64,000 nt of DNA. Source: JAJKJG01 sp036389455 (lineage in GTDB: Bacteria; Pseudomonadota; Alphaproteobacteria; Rhizobiales; Beijerinckiaceae). The stretch lies in contig DASVPW010000112.1 of assembly GCA_036389455.1 (NCBI GenBank), positions 3,859-67,858 on the forward strand, given 5' to 3'. Positions 52,668 through 62,928 of the stretch are shown piece by piece. The notes beneath the pieces were generated by a model. That model was not told the DNA's origin. It was given only the letters and a program-made list of their open reading frames with translations, and searched no databases. Each line of letters opens with the position of its first letter. Positions within the stretch are counted from its first letter, which is position 1. A program made the position numbers and the translations under genes.

Positions 52668-53303
52668 TCAGCGCCCCAGCGCCGCGCGGACGAGCTTGAG
52701 GGCGTCCTCGCTCGCCCATTCGGCCGGGCCGCTCAAGTGGGCGAGCTCGCAGCCTTCGGGGTCGATGAGGAGCGTCGTCGGCATGCCGACCGCCTTGCCG
52801 ATCTGGCGCAGATCCTGGAAGACCTTGGCCTCGGGGTCGGCGTAGTAGGCGAGGCGCGTCACCCCGGCTGCCTCGAGCCAGGCCCTCGGCTTGTCGAGGT
52901 TGCGGGTATCGATGTTGACGGCGACGACCTCGAAGTCCTTCCCCCCGAGCTCTCCCTGGAGCCGATCGAGCGCCGGCATCTCCTGGCGGCAGGGCACGCA
53001 CCAGGTCGCCCAGAGGTTCAGGAGCACGGTCTTTCCCTTCAGCTCGGCCAGCGTGAGCCGGCGTCCGTCGGGGCCGCTGAAGGACAGATCGGGCAGCGGC
53101 TTCGGGTCCGTCTCGACCTTCACGGCCGCGACCTCGCCGCGGGCGAGGGGCGCGAGCCGCTCCGCGGCGGGCTTGGCGGCCCGGCATCCGGCGGCGCTGT
53201 TGCCCGGGCCTGAAAGAGTCCCGTATAGGGCGGCACCGACGACGGCGAGCCCGACGGCGAGCGCCCCGATCGACAGGGGCCGGCGGGAGCGGGCTTTGGT
53301 CAT
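52668..53303 (-). CDS. tlpA: TlpA-family membrane-anchored thiol-disulfide oxidoreductase
   Basis: 211 aa from ATG 53303. N-terminal TM anchor (IGALAVGLAVVGAALYGTL), then a thioredoxin-like domain: TLAELKGKTVLLNLWATWC, active site WCVPCRQEMP, and the cis-Pro segment AVGMPTTLLID. In alphaproteobacteria TlpA reduces periplasmic partners needed for cytochrome oxidase copper assembly. It is divergent from argH with only 24 nt between starts, a common alphaproteobacterial pairing, so promoters must lie inside the opposing coding regions. Confidence 0.92.
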   Translation of the reverse strand: MTKARSRRPLSIGALAVGLAVVGAALYGTLSGPGNSAAGCRAAKPAAERLAPLARGEVAAVKVETDPKPLPDLSFSGPDGRRLTLAELKGKTVLLNLWATWCVPCRQEMPALDRLQGELGGKDFEVVAVNIDTRNLDKPRAWLEAAGVTRLAYYADPEAKVFQDLRQIGKAVGMPTTLLIDPEGCELAHLSGPAEWASEDALKLVRAALGR

Positions 53304-53327
53304 GGGTCTCGAGGACAGGCGGGCACG

Positions 53328-54800
53328 ATGACGAACCGGATGTGGGGCGGGCGCTTCGCCGGCGGCCCGGCCGAGATCATGGAGGAGATCAACGCTTCCA
53401 TCGCTTTCGACAAGCGCCTCGCCCCCCAGGACGTCCGCGGCTCCTTGGCGCATGCCGCGATGCTCGCCGCGACCGGCATCCTGCCGCGGGAGGATGCTAG
53501 GGCCATCGAGGACGGGCTCAAGGCGATCGCCGCCGAGATCGAGCGCGGCGCGTTCACGTTCTCGCGCGCGCTCGAGGACATCCACAAGAACGTGGAGGCC
53601 CGCCTGAAGGACCTGATCGGCGAGGCGGCGGGGCGGCTGCACACGGCGCGCTCGCGCAACGACCAGGTCGCGACCGACATGCGCCTGTGGGTGCGCGACA
53701 CCCTCGACGCCCTCGACGCCCAGCTCGCCGACCTCCAGGCGGCGCTTGCCGAGAAGGCGCTGGCCACCGCCGCCTGCGTCATGCCGGGCTTCACGCACCT
53801 CCAGCCGGCGCAGCCCGTGACCTTCGGCCATCACCTCCTCGCCTACGTCGAGATGCTGGCCCGCGACCGCGGCCGCTTGGCCGACGCGCGGCGGCGGCTG
53901 AACGAATGCCCGCTCGGGGCGGCGGCGCTCGCCGGCACCTCGTTCCCGATCGACCGCTTCATGACGGCGCAAGCGCTCGGCTTCGACCGCCCGACCGCGA
54001 ACTCCCTCGACTCCGTCGCCGACCGCGATTTCCTGCTCGAGACGCTCGCCGCCGCCTCGATCTGCGCCGTGCACCTGTCGCGGTTCGCGGAGGAGATCGT
54101 GCTGTGGACGGGGCCGCAGTTCGGCTTCGTGCGGCTCTCGGACCGGTTCACCACCGGCTCGTCGATCATGCCGCAGAAGCGCAACCCGGACGCGGCGGAG
54201 CTGGTGCGGGGCAAGGCCGGGCGCATCGTCGGCGCGCTCCAGGCGCTCATCGTCGTCATGAAGGGCCTGCCGCTCGCCTACTCGAAGGACATGCAGGAGG
54301 ACAAGGAAGGGGCCTTCGATGCGCTCCACACCCTCTCCCTCTGCCTCGCCGCCACCGCCGGCCTCGTGCGCGACTTGGAGCCGGACCCCAAGGCCATGAA
54401 GCGCTGGGCCGGCGCCGGCTACTCCACGGCCACCGACCTCGCCGACTGGCTCGTGCGGGCGCTGAACATGCCGTTCCGCGAAGCCCACCACGTCACCGGC
54501 CGCCTCGTGGCGCTCGCGTCGGAGCGCAAGGCCGGCCTCGAGAGGCTCGCGCTGGAGGACATGCGCTCGGTCGAGCCGCGCATCACCGAGGACGTGTTCG
54601 CGGTGCTCGGCGTCGAGAAATCCGTCCGCAGCCGCACGAGCTACGGCGGCACGGCGCCGGCGAACGTCAGGAAGCAGGCGCGGCGCTGGCTCGCCCGCCT
54701 CGCCAAGGAGGCGAAGGCGGAAAAACCCCGGCCTGGGGACCGCGGGACACAGGACGGGCCGAAAGAGGCGGACGCGATCCGCGGGGCCTCGCTTCCGTGA
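53328..54800 (+). CDS. argH: argininosuccinate lyase
   Basis: 490 aa. Fumarase/aspartase superfamily: TARSRNDQVATD-type segment (HTARSRNDQ), FTHLQPAQPVTFGHH, and the signature loop GSSIMPQKRNPDAAELVRGK with the catalytic Ser. Releases arginine and fumarate from argininosuccinate. The C-terminus is about 25 residues longer than usual (AKAEKPRPGDRGTQDGPKEA), charged and probably disordered. It forms an operon with lptM and lysA. Confidence 0.97.
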   Translation: MTNRMWGGRFAGGPAEIMEEINASIAFDKRLAPQDVRGSLAHAAMLAATGILPREDARAIEDGLKAIAAEIERGAFTFSRALEDIHKNVEARLKDLIGEAAGRLHTARSRNDQVATDMRLWVRDTLDALDAQLADLQAALAEKALATAACVMPGFTHLQPAQPVTFGHHLLAYVEMLARDRGRLADARRRLNECPLGAAALAGTSFPIDRFMTAQALGFDRPTANSLDSVADRDFLLETLAAASICAVHLSRFAEEIVLWTGPQFGFVRLSDRFTTGSSIMPQKRNPDAAELVRGKAGRIVGALQALIVVMKGLPLAYSKDMQEDKEGAFDALHTLSLCLAATAGLVRDLEPDPKAMKRWAGAGYSTATDLADWLVRALNMPFREAHHVTGRLVALASERKAGLERLALEDMRSVEPRITEDVFAVLGVEKSVRSRTSYGGTAPANVRKQARRWLARLAKEAKAEKPRPGDRGTQDGPKEADAIRGASLP

Positions 54801-54841
54801 GCCGCTGCCGTTATGGTGCCGGCCGAGTTCCGAGGTATTCG

Positions 54842-55237
54842 ATGATTCCGTGCGTTCCCGTTCTCCTGCGCGCGCTTGCGGCGGCGAGCCTCGTCGTGCT
54901 GGCGCTCGCGGCCTGCGGACGGCGCGGCCCCCTCGAGGCGCCGCCGGACGCCGCCGCTGCGGCGGCGCAGCGGCAGCGCGAGGAGGTCCGCCTCCAGCGT
55001 CAGGGGGGCTCGGCCGCGGCGACCCCGACCGGTGCCGCCGTCGCGGGCCAGACCGAGATTCCGGCGGTCGCCCAGGCGCGCCGCTCCGAGGGCACGCCGC
55101 CCGAGCCCGACGAGGACGACGCGGACGAACTGCCGTCGAACATCGCCCCGACGCCGATCCCGACGCCCCAGAGCGGAGGGCGGAAACGCGGCGTCACCAT
55201 CCCGAAGGAACCCTTCGCCCTCGATCCGCTTCTGTGA
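54842..55237 (+). CDS. lptM: LptM-like lipoprotein (LPS translocon maturation factor)
   Basis: 131 aa from ATG 54842. Signal peptide with lipobox LAAC followed immediately by GRRGPLEAPP, the invariant YifL/LptM motif. LptM binds the LptDE translocon and helps its disulfide maturation. The rest is low-complexity, Glu/Pro/Ala-rich, and longer than in E. coli (67 aa), as is usual in Rhizobiales. Position between argH and lysA is conserved. The name rests on the motif and context. Confidence 0.85.
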   Translation: MIPCVPVLLRALAAASLVVLALAACGRRGPLEAPPDAAAAAAQRQREEVRLQRQGGSAAATPTGAAVAGQTEIPAVAQARRSEGTPPEPDEDDADELPSNIAPTPIPTPQSGGRKRGVTIPKEPFALDPLL

Positions 55238-55282
55238 GCCCGGGCGCCCGAGCGCGTCCCGCGCTCCGCCCGGCCCGACGCC

Positions 55283-56551
55283 ATGCATCATTTCACCTAC
55301 CGCGACGGCGTCCTGCACGCCGAGGACGTCGACCTTCGGGCCTTGAGCGGGAAGGTCGGCACGCCGTTCTACTGCTATTCCTCGGCGACGCTCGAGCGCC
55401 ACTACCGCGTCTTCGCGGACGCCTTCGGCGGCATGGACGCCCTCGTCTGCTACGCCGTGAAGGCGAACTCGAACCAAGCGGTCCTGAAGACTCTTTCCCG
55501 CCTCGGCGCCGGCATGGACATCGTGTCCGAGGGGGAGCTGCGCCGGGCGCTCGCGGCGGACGTCCCGCCGGAGCGCATCGTGTTCTCCGGCATCGGCAAG
55601 ACCCGTGAGGAGATGGCGGCCGGGCTCGACGCCGGCATCCTCTGCCTCAACGTCGAGTCCGAGCCCGAGATGGAGGCGCTTGCCGAGGTCGCGGCCTCGA
55701 AGGGCCTGCGTGCGCCGATCTCGGTACGGGTGAACCCGGACGTCGACGCCCGCACCCACAGGAAGATCGCGACGGGGAAGTCCGAGAACAAGTTCGGCAT
55801 CCCGATCTCCCGCGCCCGGGAGGTCTACGCCCATGCGGCCCGGCTGCCGGCCCTGAAGGTCACCGGCGTCGACATGCACATCGGCAGCCAGATCACCGAC
55901 CTGACGCCTTTCGGCAACGCGACGCGGCTCCTCGCCGAGCTCGCCCGCGATCTTCGCGCCGAGGGTCACGACCTGCGTCACATGGACCTCGGCGGCGGGC
56001 TCGGCGTGCCCTACCGCGAGGACGAGATGCCCCCGCCCGACCCCACGGCCTACGCGGAGGTCGTCCGGCGCCACACGAAGGACCTCGGCCTCAAGCTGAT
56101 CTTCGAGATCGGCCGCATGATCGCGGGCAACGCCGGCATTCTCGTGACCCGGGTGCTCTACGTGAAGCGCGGCGAGGGCAAGACCTTCGTCATCGCCGAC
56201 GCCGGCATGAACGACCTCATCCGCCCGACGCTCTACGAGGCCCACCACGACATCAAGCCGGTGGCCGAGCCGGCGGCGGGCGCGCCGAGGATCGTCGCCG
56301 ACGTGGTCGGGCCGGTGTGCGAGAGCGGCGATTATCTCGCCCTCGACCGGGAGATGCCGGAGGTGCGCGCCGGCGACCTCCTCGCCGTCATGACGGCCGG
56401 CGCCTACGGGGCCGTGCAGGCCGGCACCTACAACACCCGCCCCCTCGTGCCCGAGGTGCTGGTGCGGGGCGCCGACGCCGCCGTGGTCCGCCCGCGCCAA
56501 ACTTACGGGGAGCTGATCGGCCTCGACCGCCTGCCGGAGTGGCTGGCGTGA
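55283..56551 (+). CDS. lysA: diaminopimelate decarboxylase
   Basis: 422 aa. Fold-type III PLP enzyme: YAVKANSN holds the PLP Lys, HIGSQITDL the His that stacks on PLP, DLGGGLGVPY the phosphate loop, and CESGDYLA the catalytic Cys. Makes lysine and CO2 from meso-diaminopimelate in the last step of lysine synthesis. Start 45 nt after lptM. No lysine riboswitch is seen upstream. Regulation is not evident. Confidence 0.97.
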   Translation: MHHFTYRDGVLHAEDVDLRALSGKVGTPFYCYSSATLERHYRVFADAFGGMDALVCYAVKANSNQAVLKTLSRLGAGMDIVSEGELRRALAADVPPERIVFSGIGKTREEMAAGLDAGILCLNVESEPEMEALAEVAASKGLRAPISVRVNPDVDARTHRKIATGKSENKFGIPISRAREVYAHAARLPALKVTGVDMHIGSQITDLTPFGNATRLLAELARDLRAEGHDLRHMDLGGGLGVPYREDEMPPPDPTAYAEVVRRHTKDLGLKLIFEIGRMIAGNAGILVTRVLYVKRGEGKTFVIADAGMNDLIRPTLYEAHHDIKPVAEPAAGAPRIVADVVGPVCESGDYLALDREMPEVRAGDLLAVMTAGAYGAVQAGTYNTRPLVPEVLVRGADAAVVRPRQTYGELIGLDRLPEWLA

Positions 56552-56610
56552 CCGGAGCCGTCCGCCGGCCGCAGGGTTGTGAACGGGCCGCCGCGGCTTA
56601 TCTTGGACGG

Positions 56611-56937
56611 ATGCGCCCTGCTCCCCTTGCCCTCGCCTCTCTTGGATTCCTCGTCATGGCTGCGCCAGCGTCCGCGCAGGGCATGAGCGCCGGCGGCCTC
56701 CAGGCCATGTGCGCGGCCCGGGCCCAGCAGGCGACTTGCGTCTCGTACATCCAGGGCTACCTCGAGGGGCGCAACCAGAGCCTCCCCCGCCCGACCGTCT
56801 GCATCCCCGCCGGCATCTCGATCGCGGACGTGGCCGGCGGGTTCGTGGAGCACGTCGGGAAGAACCGGCTCGAGGCCAACCTCCAGGCCGGCCTCGTCCT
56901 CGGCAACTATCTCATCACCACCTATCCCTGCCGGTGA
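56611..56937 (+). CDS. Rap1a/Tai-like small secreted protein
   Basis: 108 aa from ATG 56611. Signal peptide residues 1-22 (APASAQ). The mature part fits the Rap1a/Tai pattern: CAARAQQATCVSYIQGYLEG, CIPAGISIADVAGGFVEHVG, and terminal NYLITTYPC, with Cys spacing expected for disulfides. The family includes type VI secretion immunity proteins but is also widespread without T6SS. No effector or secretion genes are near, so an immunity role is not supported here. Confidence 0.8.
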   Translation: MRPAPLALASLGFLVMAAPASAQGMSAGGLQAMCAARAQQATCVSYIQGYLEGRNQSLPRPTVCIPAGISIADVAGGFVEHVGKNRLEANLQAGLVLGNYLITTYPCR

Positions 56938-56965
56938 TCGGTTGCGCCGGGCAGGCGGCTGCGGC

Positions 56966-57235
56966 TCAGGCGGCCTCCTTCATCCGGGGCTGAGCCGGCT
57001 GGTGCCGTTTCCTGAAATAGACGGCCGCGAGCTTCGCCCGCGCCTCGAAGATCGAGGCCGTGAGGCGCTCCCGCCTGAGCGAATCGATGTCGCCCGCGAG
57101 CGCCGCGAAGCGCTGGAGGATCTCGCCGAGATCGGGGGCCGGCCCGGCATGCCTGTGATGGGCTGCGCCGGAATCGCGCGCCGCCGCTCCCGCCTGTCCG
57201 CGAATCATTCCCGCCCCCACCGGCTCGTTTGGCAT
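56966..57235 (-). CDS. hypothetical protein
   Basis: 89 aa from ATG 57235; a TTG at 57271 would add 12 residues. Start uncertain because no good ribosome site precedes either. The C-terminal half is a helical, charged segment (DLGEILQRFAALAGDIDSLR, ASIFEARAKLAAVYFRK) that looks like a genuine coding stretch; the N-terminal half is Ala/Gly/His-rich. No known domain. It lies convergent with the Rap1a-like gene. Confidence 0.45.
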   Translation of the reverse strand: MPNEPVGAGMIRGQAGAAARDSGAAHHRHAGPAPDLGEILQRFAALAGDIDSLRRERLTASIFEARAKLAAVYFRKRHQPAQPRMKEAA

Positions 57236-57368
57236 GTTCGTTGCGTCGTTCCTCACAGGAAATTGCGGCAAGGCCGCGACGCAAGCTGGGCAATCCGTCG
57301 GATTTACGGTTCATTAACCGTACGGGTTCGAACATCGGAGAGTCGGGGAAGAGGATCGGGGCAGGGCC

Positions 57369-57572
57369 TTGAACGACTTCGTCGCCCTTCTGATCGCCGT
57401 CGCGGCGTTCCTCCTCGCCATGATGGTGGGGCAGGCCCTCATCGTCGTCCTCCACGGCGCCCTCGACTACAGCGACACCGTCCTGGCGTTCGGGCCGATC
57501 CTGCGGCTTGCCGGGAGCGTCGCGATCGGCGTCGCCGCCTACCGCAGGCTCGATCGGGGCACCCCGGCCTGA
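57369..57572 (+). CDS. small two-helix membrane protein
   Basis: 67 aa from TTG 57369; GGGGCAGGG lies just upstream. TM1 ALLIAVAAFLLAMMVGQALI and TM2 about residues 40-58 (VLAFGPILRLAGSVAIGVAA). No recognised domain. The size and hydrophobic pattern suggest a real gene, but it has no obvious homologue to me and sits 99 nt before the DUF4175 gene. Confidence 0.5.
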   Translation: MNDFVALLIAVAAFLLAMMVGQALIVVLHGALDYSDTVLAFGPILRLAGSVAIGVAAYRRLDRGTPA

Positions 57573-57670
57573 AGGTGCGGTCCTTTTTCGCGCTGGCCAC
57601 GTCGCGCGACCGTGTTTAGCTTGGGGTGAACCGGGGGCGGGAGCGCGCGTTGACGCGCCGGGAGATTTGC

Positions 57671-60343
57671 ATGAGCGACAGCCCGGGATCGGGTTCGCGC
57701 CCCGCGGCTTCCCGACGGAGCCCCTGGCATCCTGCGGGTCGCTCCTCGGGCCATCCATGGCAGGAACGGCTCGACCGGCTGGTCGGGCGCGCGCGCCTGA
57801 CCCTGTGGTGGGAGCGCGCCTGGCCGGCCCTGTGGATGCCGGTCGCGGTCCTGATCCTGTTCCTGACCCTGTCGTGGCTCGGAGTCTGGCTCGACCTCGC
57901 GCCGGCGAGCCGTCAGGTCGGCTTGGCCCTGTTCGGGCTCGCCGCGCTCGGATCGCTCCTTCCCCTGCTGCGGCTGAGGTGGCCCGCCCGCGGCGCCGCC
58001 CTCGACCGGCTCGACCGCGACGCCGGGCTCAGGCACGGGCCGGCGCGGACCCTCGAGGATACCCTCGCGCTCGGCCGGGAGGACGCGGGCTCCCGCGCGC
58101 TGTGGGATCTGCACCTCCGCCGGGCCCAGGACAAGGTCGCGGGATTGCGGGTCTCGGCGCCCCGTCCCGGCATGGCCCGGCGCGACCGTTACGCGGTGCG
58201 CGCCGGGGCGCTCGTGGCGCTTGCCGCAAGCGCCTTCGTGGCGGGGCCGGAGATCGGCACCCGGCTGCGCAGCGCCTTCGACTGGCGCGCGCCGGCCCCG
58301 GCCGCGCCCTCGCTCAGGGTCGACGGCTGGATCGACCCGCCGCTCTACACCCGCACCCCGCCCTTGATGATCGACCTCGCGGCCGGGCGGCAGCATCTGC
58401 GCGCGCCGGTGCGCTCGACGGTCGTGATCCGGGTCGCCGGGCGCGGCGACGTGGCGATCGCGCCGGGCCGCGGGCTCGTCGCGCTCCCGGCCTCCGAGAA
58501 CCAGAAGGCGGACCTGCGCGAAGAGCGCTTCACCCTCACGGGCGACGCGGACCTCTCCGTTCGCACCGGCCTCGCGAGCGGGGTGCGCCTTGCCGTCGAG
58601 GCGATCCCGGACAGGCCGCCTGAGATCGCCTTCGCGAATCCGCCGGAGCTGAACGTCCGCGGCACCTTCAACCTGACCTACCGGGCCAAGGACGACTACG
58701 GCATCGCCTCGGTCGAGGGCCTCGTCGAGAAGGGCGACGGCTTCATCGGGCGCCGCGCCCTCGTGCCGGCGCCGCGGATCGCGCTCGCGCTCCCGCCCGA
58801 CGCGCTCGGCGAGGCCGACACCAAGGCGACCGTCGACCTCACCCAGCACCCCTGGGCCGGCGCCCGGGTGAAGCTCACGCTCCTCGCCAAGGACGAGGCC
58901 GAGCAGGAGGGGAGGAGCGAATCGATCGACTTCACCCTGCCGCAGCGGCCCTTCACCAAGCCTCTCGCCAAGGCCCTCGTCGAGCAGCGGCGCACGATCG
59001 TGCTCGACCCGGACGACCGCAAGCGCGTGCAGACCGCGCTCGACGCGCTCCTGATCGAGCCCGAGCGCTTCACGCCGCAGTGGGGCGTGTTCATGGGGCT
59101 GCGCGTCGCCTCCGAGCGCCTGCGCGGGGCGAAGGACGACGCCGACCTCCTCGAGGTCGCGGAGTGGCTCTGGGCCATGGCGCTCCAGATCGAGGACGGC
59201 GACCTCTCGGACGCCGAGCGGGAGCTGCGCGCCGCGCAGGAGCGGCTGCGCGAGGCCCTCGACCGGGGCGCCTCCGAGGAGGAGATCAAGCGCCTCACCG
59301 ACGAGCTCCGGCAGGCCATGGACAAGTTCCTGCGCGAGTTCGCCGAGCGCATGCAGCGCGAGCAGCAGCAGGGGCAGAACAGCGACCAGAACCAGCGCGC
59401 GCCCGACCGCACCATCACCCAGGACGACCTCAACCGCATGCTGAACCAGATCGAGGAGATGATGCGCCGGGGCGACGTCGCCGAGGCGCAGCGCCTCCTC
59501 GACGAGTTGCGCAACATCCTCGAGAACCTCCAGACCGCCCGTCCGAACAGCCGCATGACGGATCCGCTCGCCCGCGAGATGAACCGCTCCATGCAGGAGA
59601 TGGACGACATGGTCCGCGAGCAGCAGCAGCTCCGCGACGACACCTTCCGGGAGAACCAGCAGCGGCGCACGCAACGCGGCCAGCAGGGCCGACAGCAGCA
59701 GGGCCAGCGCCAGCAGGGGCAGCGCGGCCAGCGCGGGCAGCAGGGCCAGCAGGGGGACCAGGGCGACGAGCAGGACCAGGCCGACGGCCAGCAGGGGCAA
59801 CAGGGCCGGGGGCAGCAGCCGGGCCTCGGCCAGCGCCAGCAGGCCCTGCGCGAGCGCCTGCAGGAGCTGCAGCGGCGCATGCGCGGCATGGGCATGCAGG
59901 GCGAGCAGGGCCTTGCCGACGCCGAGCAGGCCATGCGCGACGCCGAAGGGCAGCTCGGGCAGGGCCAGGAGGGTCAGGCGGTCGACAGCCAGGGTCGCGC
60001 CCTCGAGGGTCTCCAGCGCGGCATGCAGGGCATGGCCCAGCAGATGCAGCAGATGATGGGCCAGGGCGACGGCACCGAGCAGGCCGGCGACCTGCCGGGC
60101 GACGGCTCGCCACAGGGACGCAGCCGGGCGAGCAACCGCGACAATGATCCGCTCGGACGCCCGACCCGCTCGCGCGACTTCTCGGACGGGCGCGTCAGGG
60201 TCCCGACCGCCGACGAATCCGCGGTGCAGCGGGCGCGGCGCATCATGGAGGAGCTCAGGCGCAAGCTCGGCGACCCCTCCCGCCCGCGGGAGGAGCTCGA
60301 CTACTTCGACCGCCTGCTTCGCCGCAACTGGGGCCCGCAATAG
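57671..60343 (+). CDS. TIGR02302/DUF4175 family membrane protein
   Basis: 890 aa from ATG 57671, preceded by GGGAG. N-terminal TM segments about residues 50-110 (MPVAVLILFLTLSWLGVWL, then QVGLALFGLAALGSLLPLL) and another near 180-200. A beta-rich middle (LTYRAKDDYGIASVEG) follows, then a long coiled-coil/Gln-rich region with GQQGQ-type repeats (residues about 560-780) and a conserved C-terminal helix ending YFDRLLRRNWGPQ. The family is restricted to alphaproteobacteria; function unknown. The conserved last block suggests it docks on something specific. Codons for the Gln tract are almost all CAG, prone to slippage. Confidence 0.9.
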   Translation: MSDSPGSGSRPAASRRSPWHPAGRSSGHPWQERLDRLVGRARLTLWWERAWPALWMPVAVLILFLTLSWLGVWLDLAPASRQVGLALFGLAALGSLLPLLRLRWPARGAALDRLDRDAGLRHGPARTLEDTLALGREDAGSRALWDLHLRRAQDKVAGLRVSAPRPGMARRDRYAVRAGALVALAASAFVAGPEIGTRLRSAFDWRAPAPAAPSLRVDGWIDPPLYTRTPPLMIDLAAGRQHLRAPVRSTVVIRVAGRGDVAIAPGRGLVALPASENQKADLREERFTLTGDADLSVRTGLASGVRLAVEAIPDRPPEIAFANPPELNVRGTFNLTYRAKDDYGIASVEGLVEKGDGFIGRRALVPAPRIALALPPDALGEADTKATVDLTQHPWAGARVKLTLLAKDEAEQEGRSESIDFTLPQRPFTKPLAKALVEQRRTIVLDPDDRKRVQTALDALLIEPERFTPQWGVFMGLRVASERLRGAKDDADLLEVAEWLWAMALQIEDGDLSDAERELRAAQERLREALDRGASEEEIKRLTDELRQAMDKFLREFAERMQREQQQGQNSDQNQRAPDRTITQDDLNRMLNQIEEMMRRGDVAEAQRLLDELRNILENLQTARPNSRMTDPLAREMNRSMQEMDDMVREQQQLRDDTFRENQQRRTQRGQQGRQQQGQRQQGQRGQRGQQGQQGDQGDEQDQADGQQGQQGRGQQPGLGQRQQALRERLQELQRRMRGMGMQGEQGLADAEQAMRDAEGQLGQGQEGQAVDSQGRALEGLQRGMQGMAQQMQQMMGQGDGTEQAGDLPGDGSPQGRSRASNRDNDPLGRPTRSRDFSDGRVRVPTADESAVQRARRIMEELRRKLGDPSRPREELDYFDRLLRRNWGPQ

Positions 60344-60397
60344 GCCGCGACACCGGCGGGGCTTGCGCCGCCGGATGCGCGACGGTTTTGTGCCGCG

Positions 60398-60589
60398 ATG
60401 GATTCCTTCGTCTCCGCCCTGGTTCCGGTCGCGGTCGCGGCCGTCGCCGTCGTGCTGCTCATGGGGCTCGTCAACATGATGCGGGGCGGGAGTCCTTCGA
60501 CCTCCCAGACGCTCATGCGCACCCGCGTCCTCCTCCAGTTCATCGCCATCATCGTCATCATGGGCGTGCTCTGGTACCGGGCGCTCTGA
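60398..60589 (+). CDS. HIG1-domain-like twin-transmembrane protein
   Basis: 63 aa. TM1 (PVAVAAVAVVLLMGLVNMM) and TM2 (VLLQFIAIIVIMGVLWYRAL) are joined by a RGGSPSTSQTLMRTR loop characteristic of the alphaproteobacterial HIG1 family. Mitochondrial HIG1 proteins help assemble respiratory supercomplexes; bacterial function is not settled. It follows the DUF4175 gene by 54 nt on the same strand. Confidence 0.88.
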   Translation: MDSFVSALVPVAVAAVAVVLLMGLVNMMRGGSPSTSQTLMRTRVLLQFIAIIVIMGVLWYRAL

Positions 60590-60624
60590 CCGCCTTTCCT
60601 GGAGGGGCCGGCGTCGACGCGGCT

Positions 60625-62917
<2,293 letters not shown>

Positions 62918-62928
<11 letters not shown>

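Noticed and set aside
55238..55282. Lysine riboswitch before lysA
   Set aside because: Only 45 nt separate lptM and lysA, far too short for the L-box.
56611..56937. Rap1a-like protein as type VI secretion immunity
   Set aside because: No effector, Vgr, Hcp or other secretion gene is near; the fold is common outside T6SS.
57300..57345. tRNA T-arm-like GGTTCGAAC
   Set aside because: No acceptor stem or anticodon arm can be folded around it; no tRNA was found anywhere in the window.
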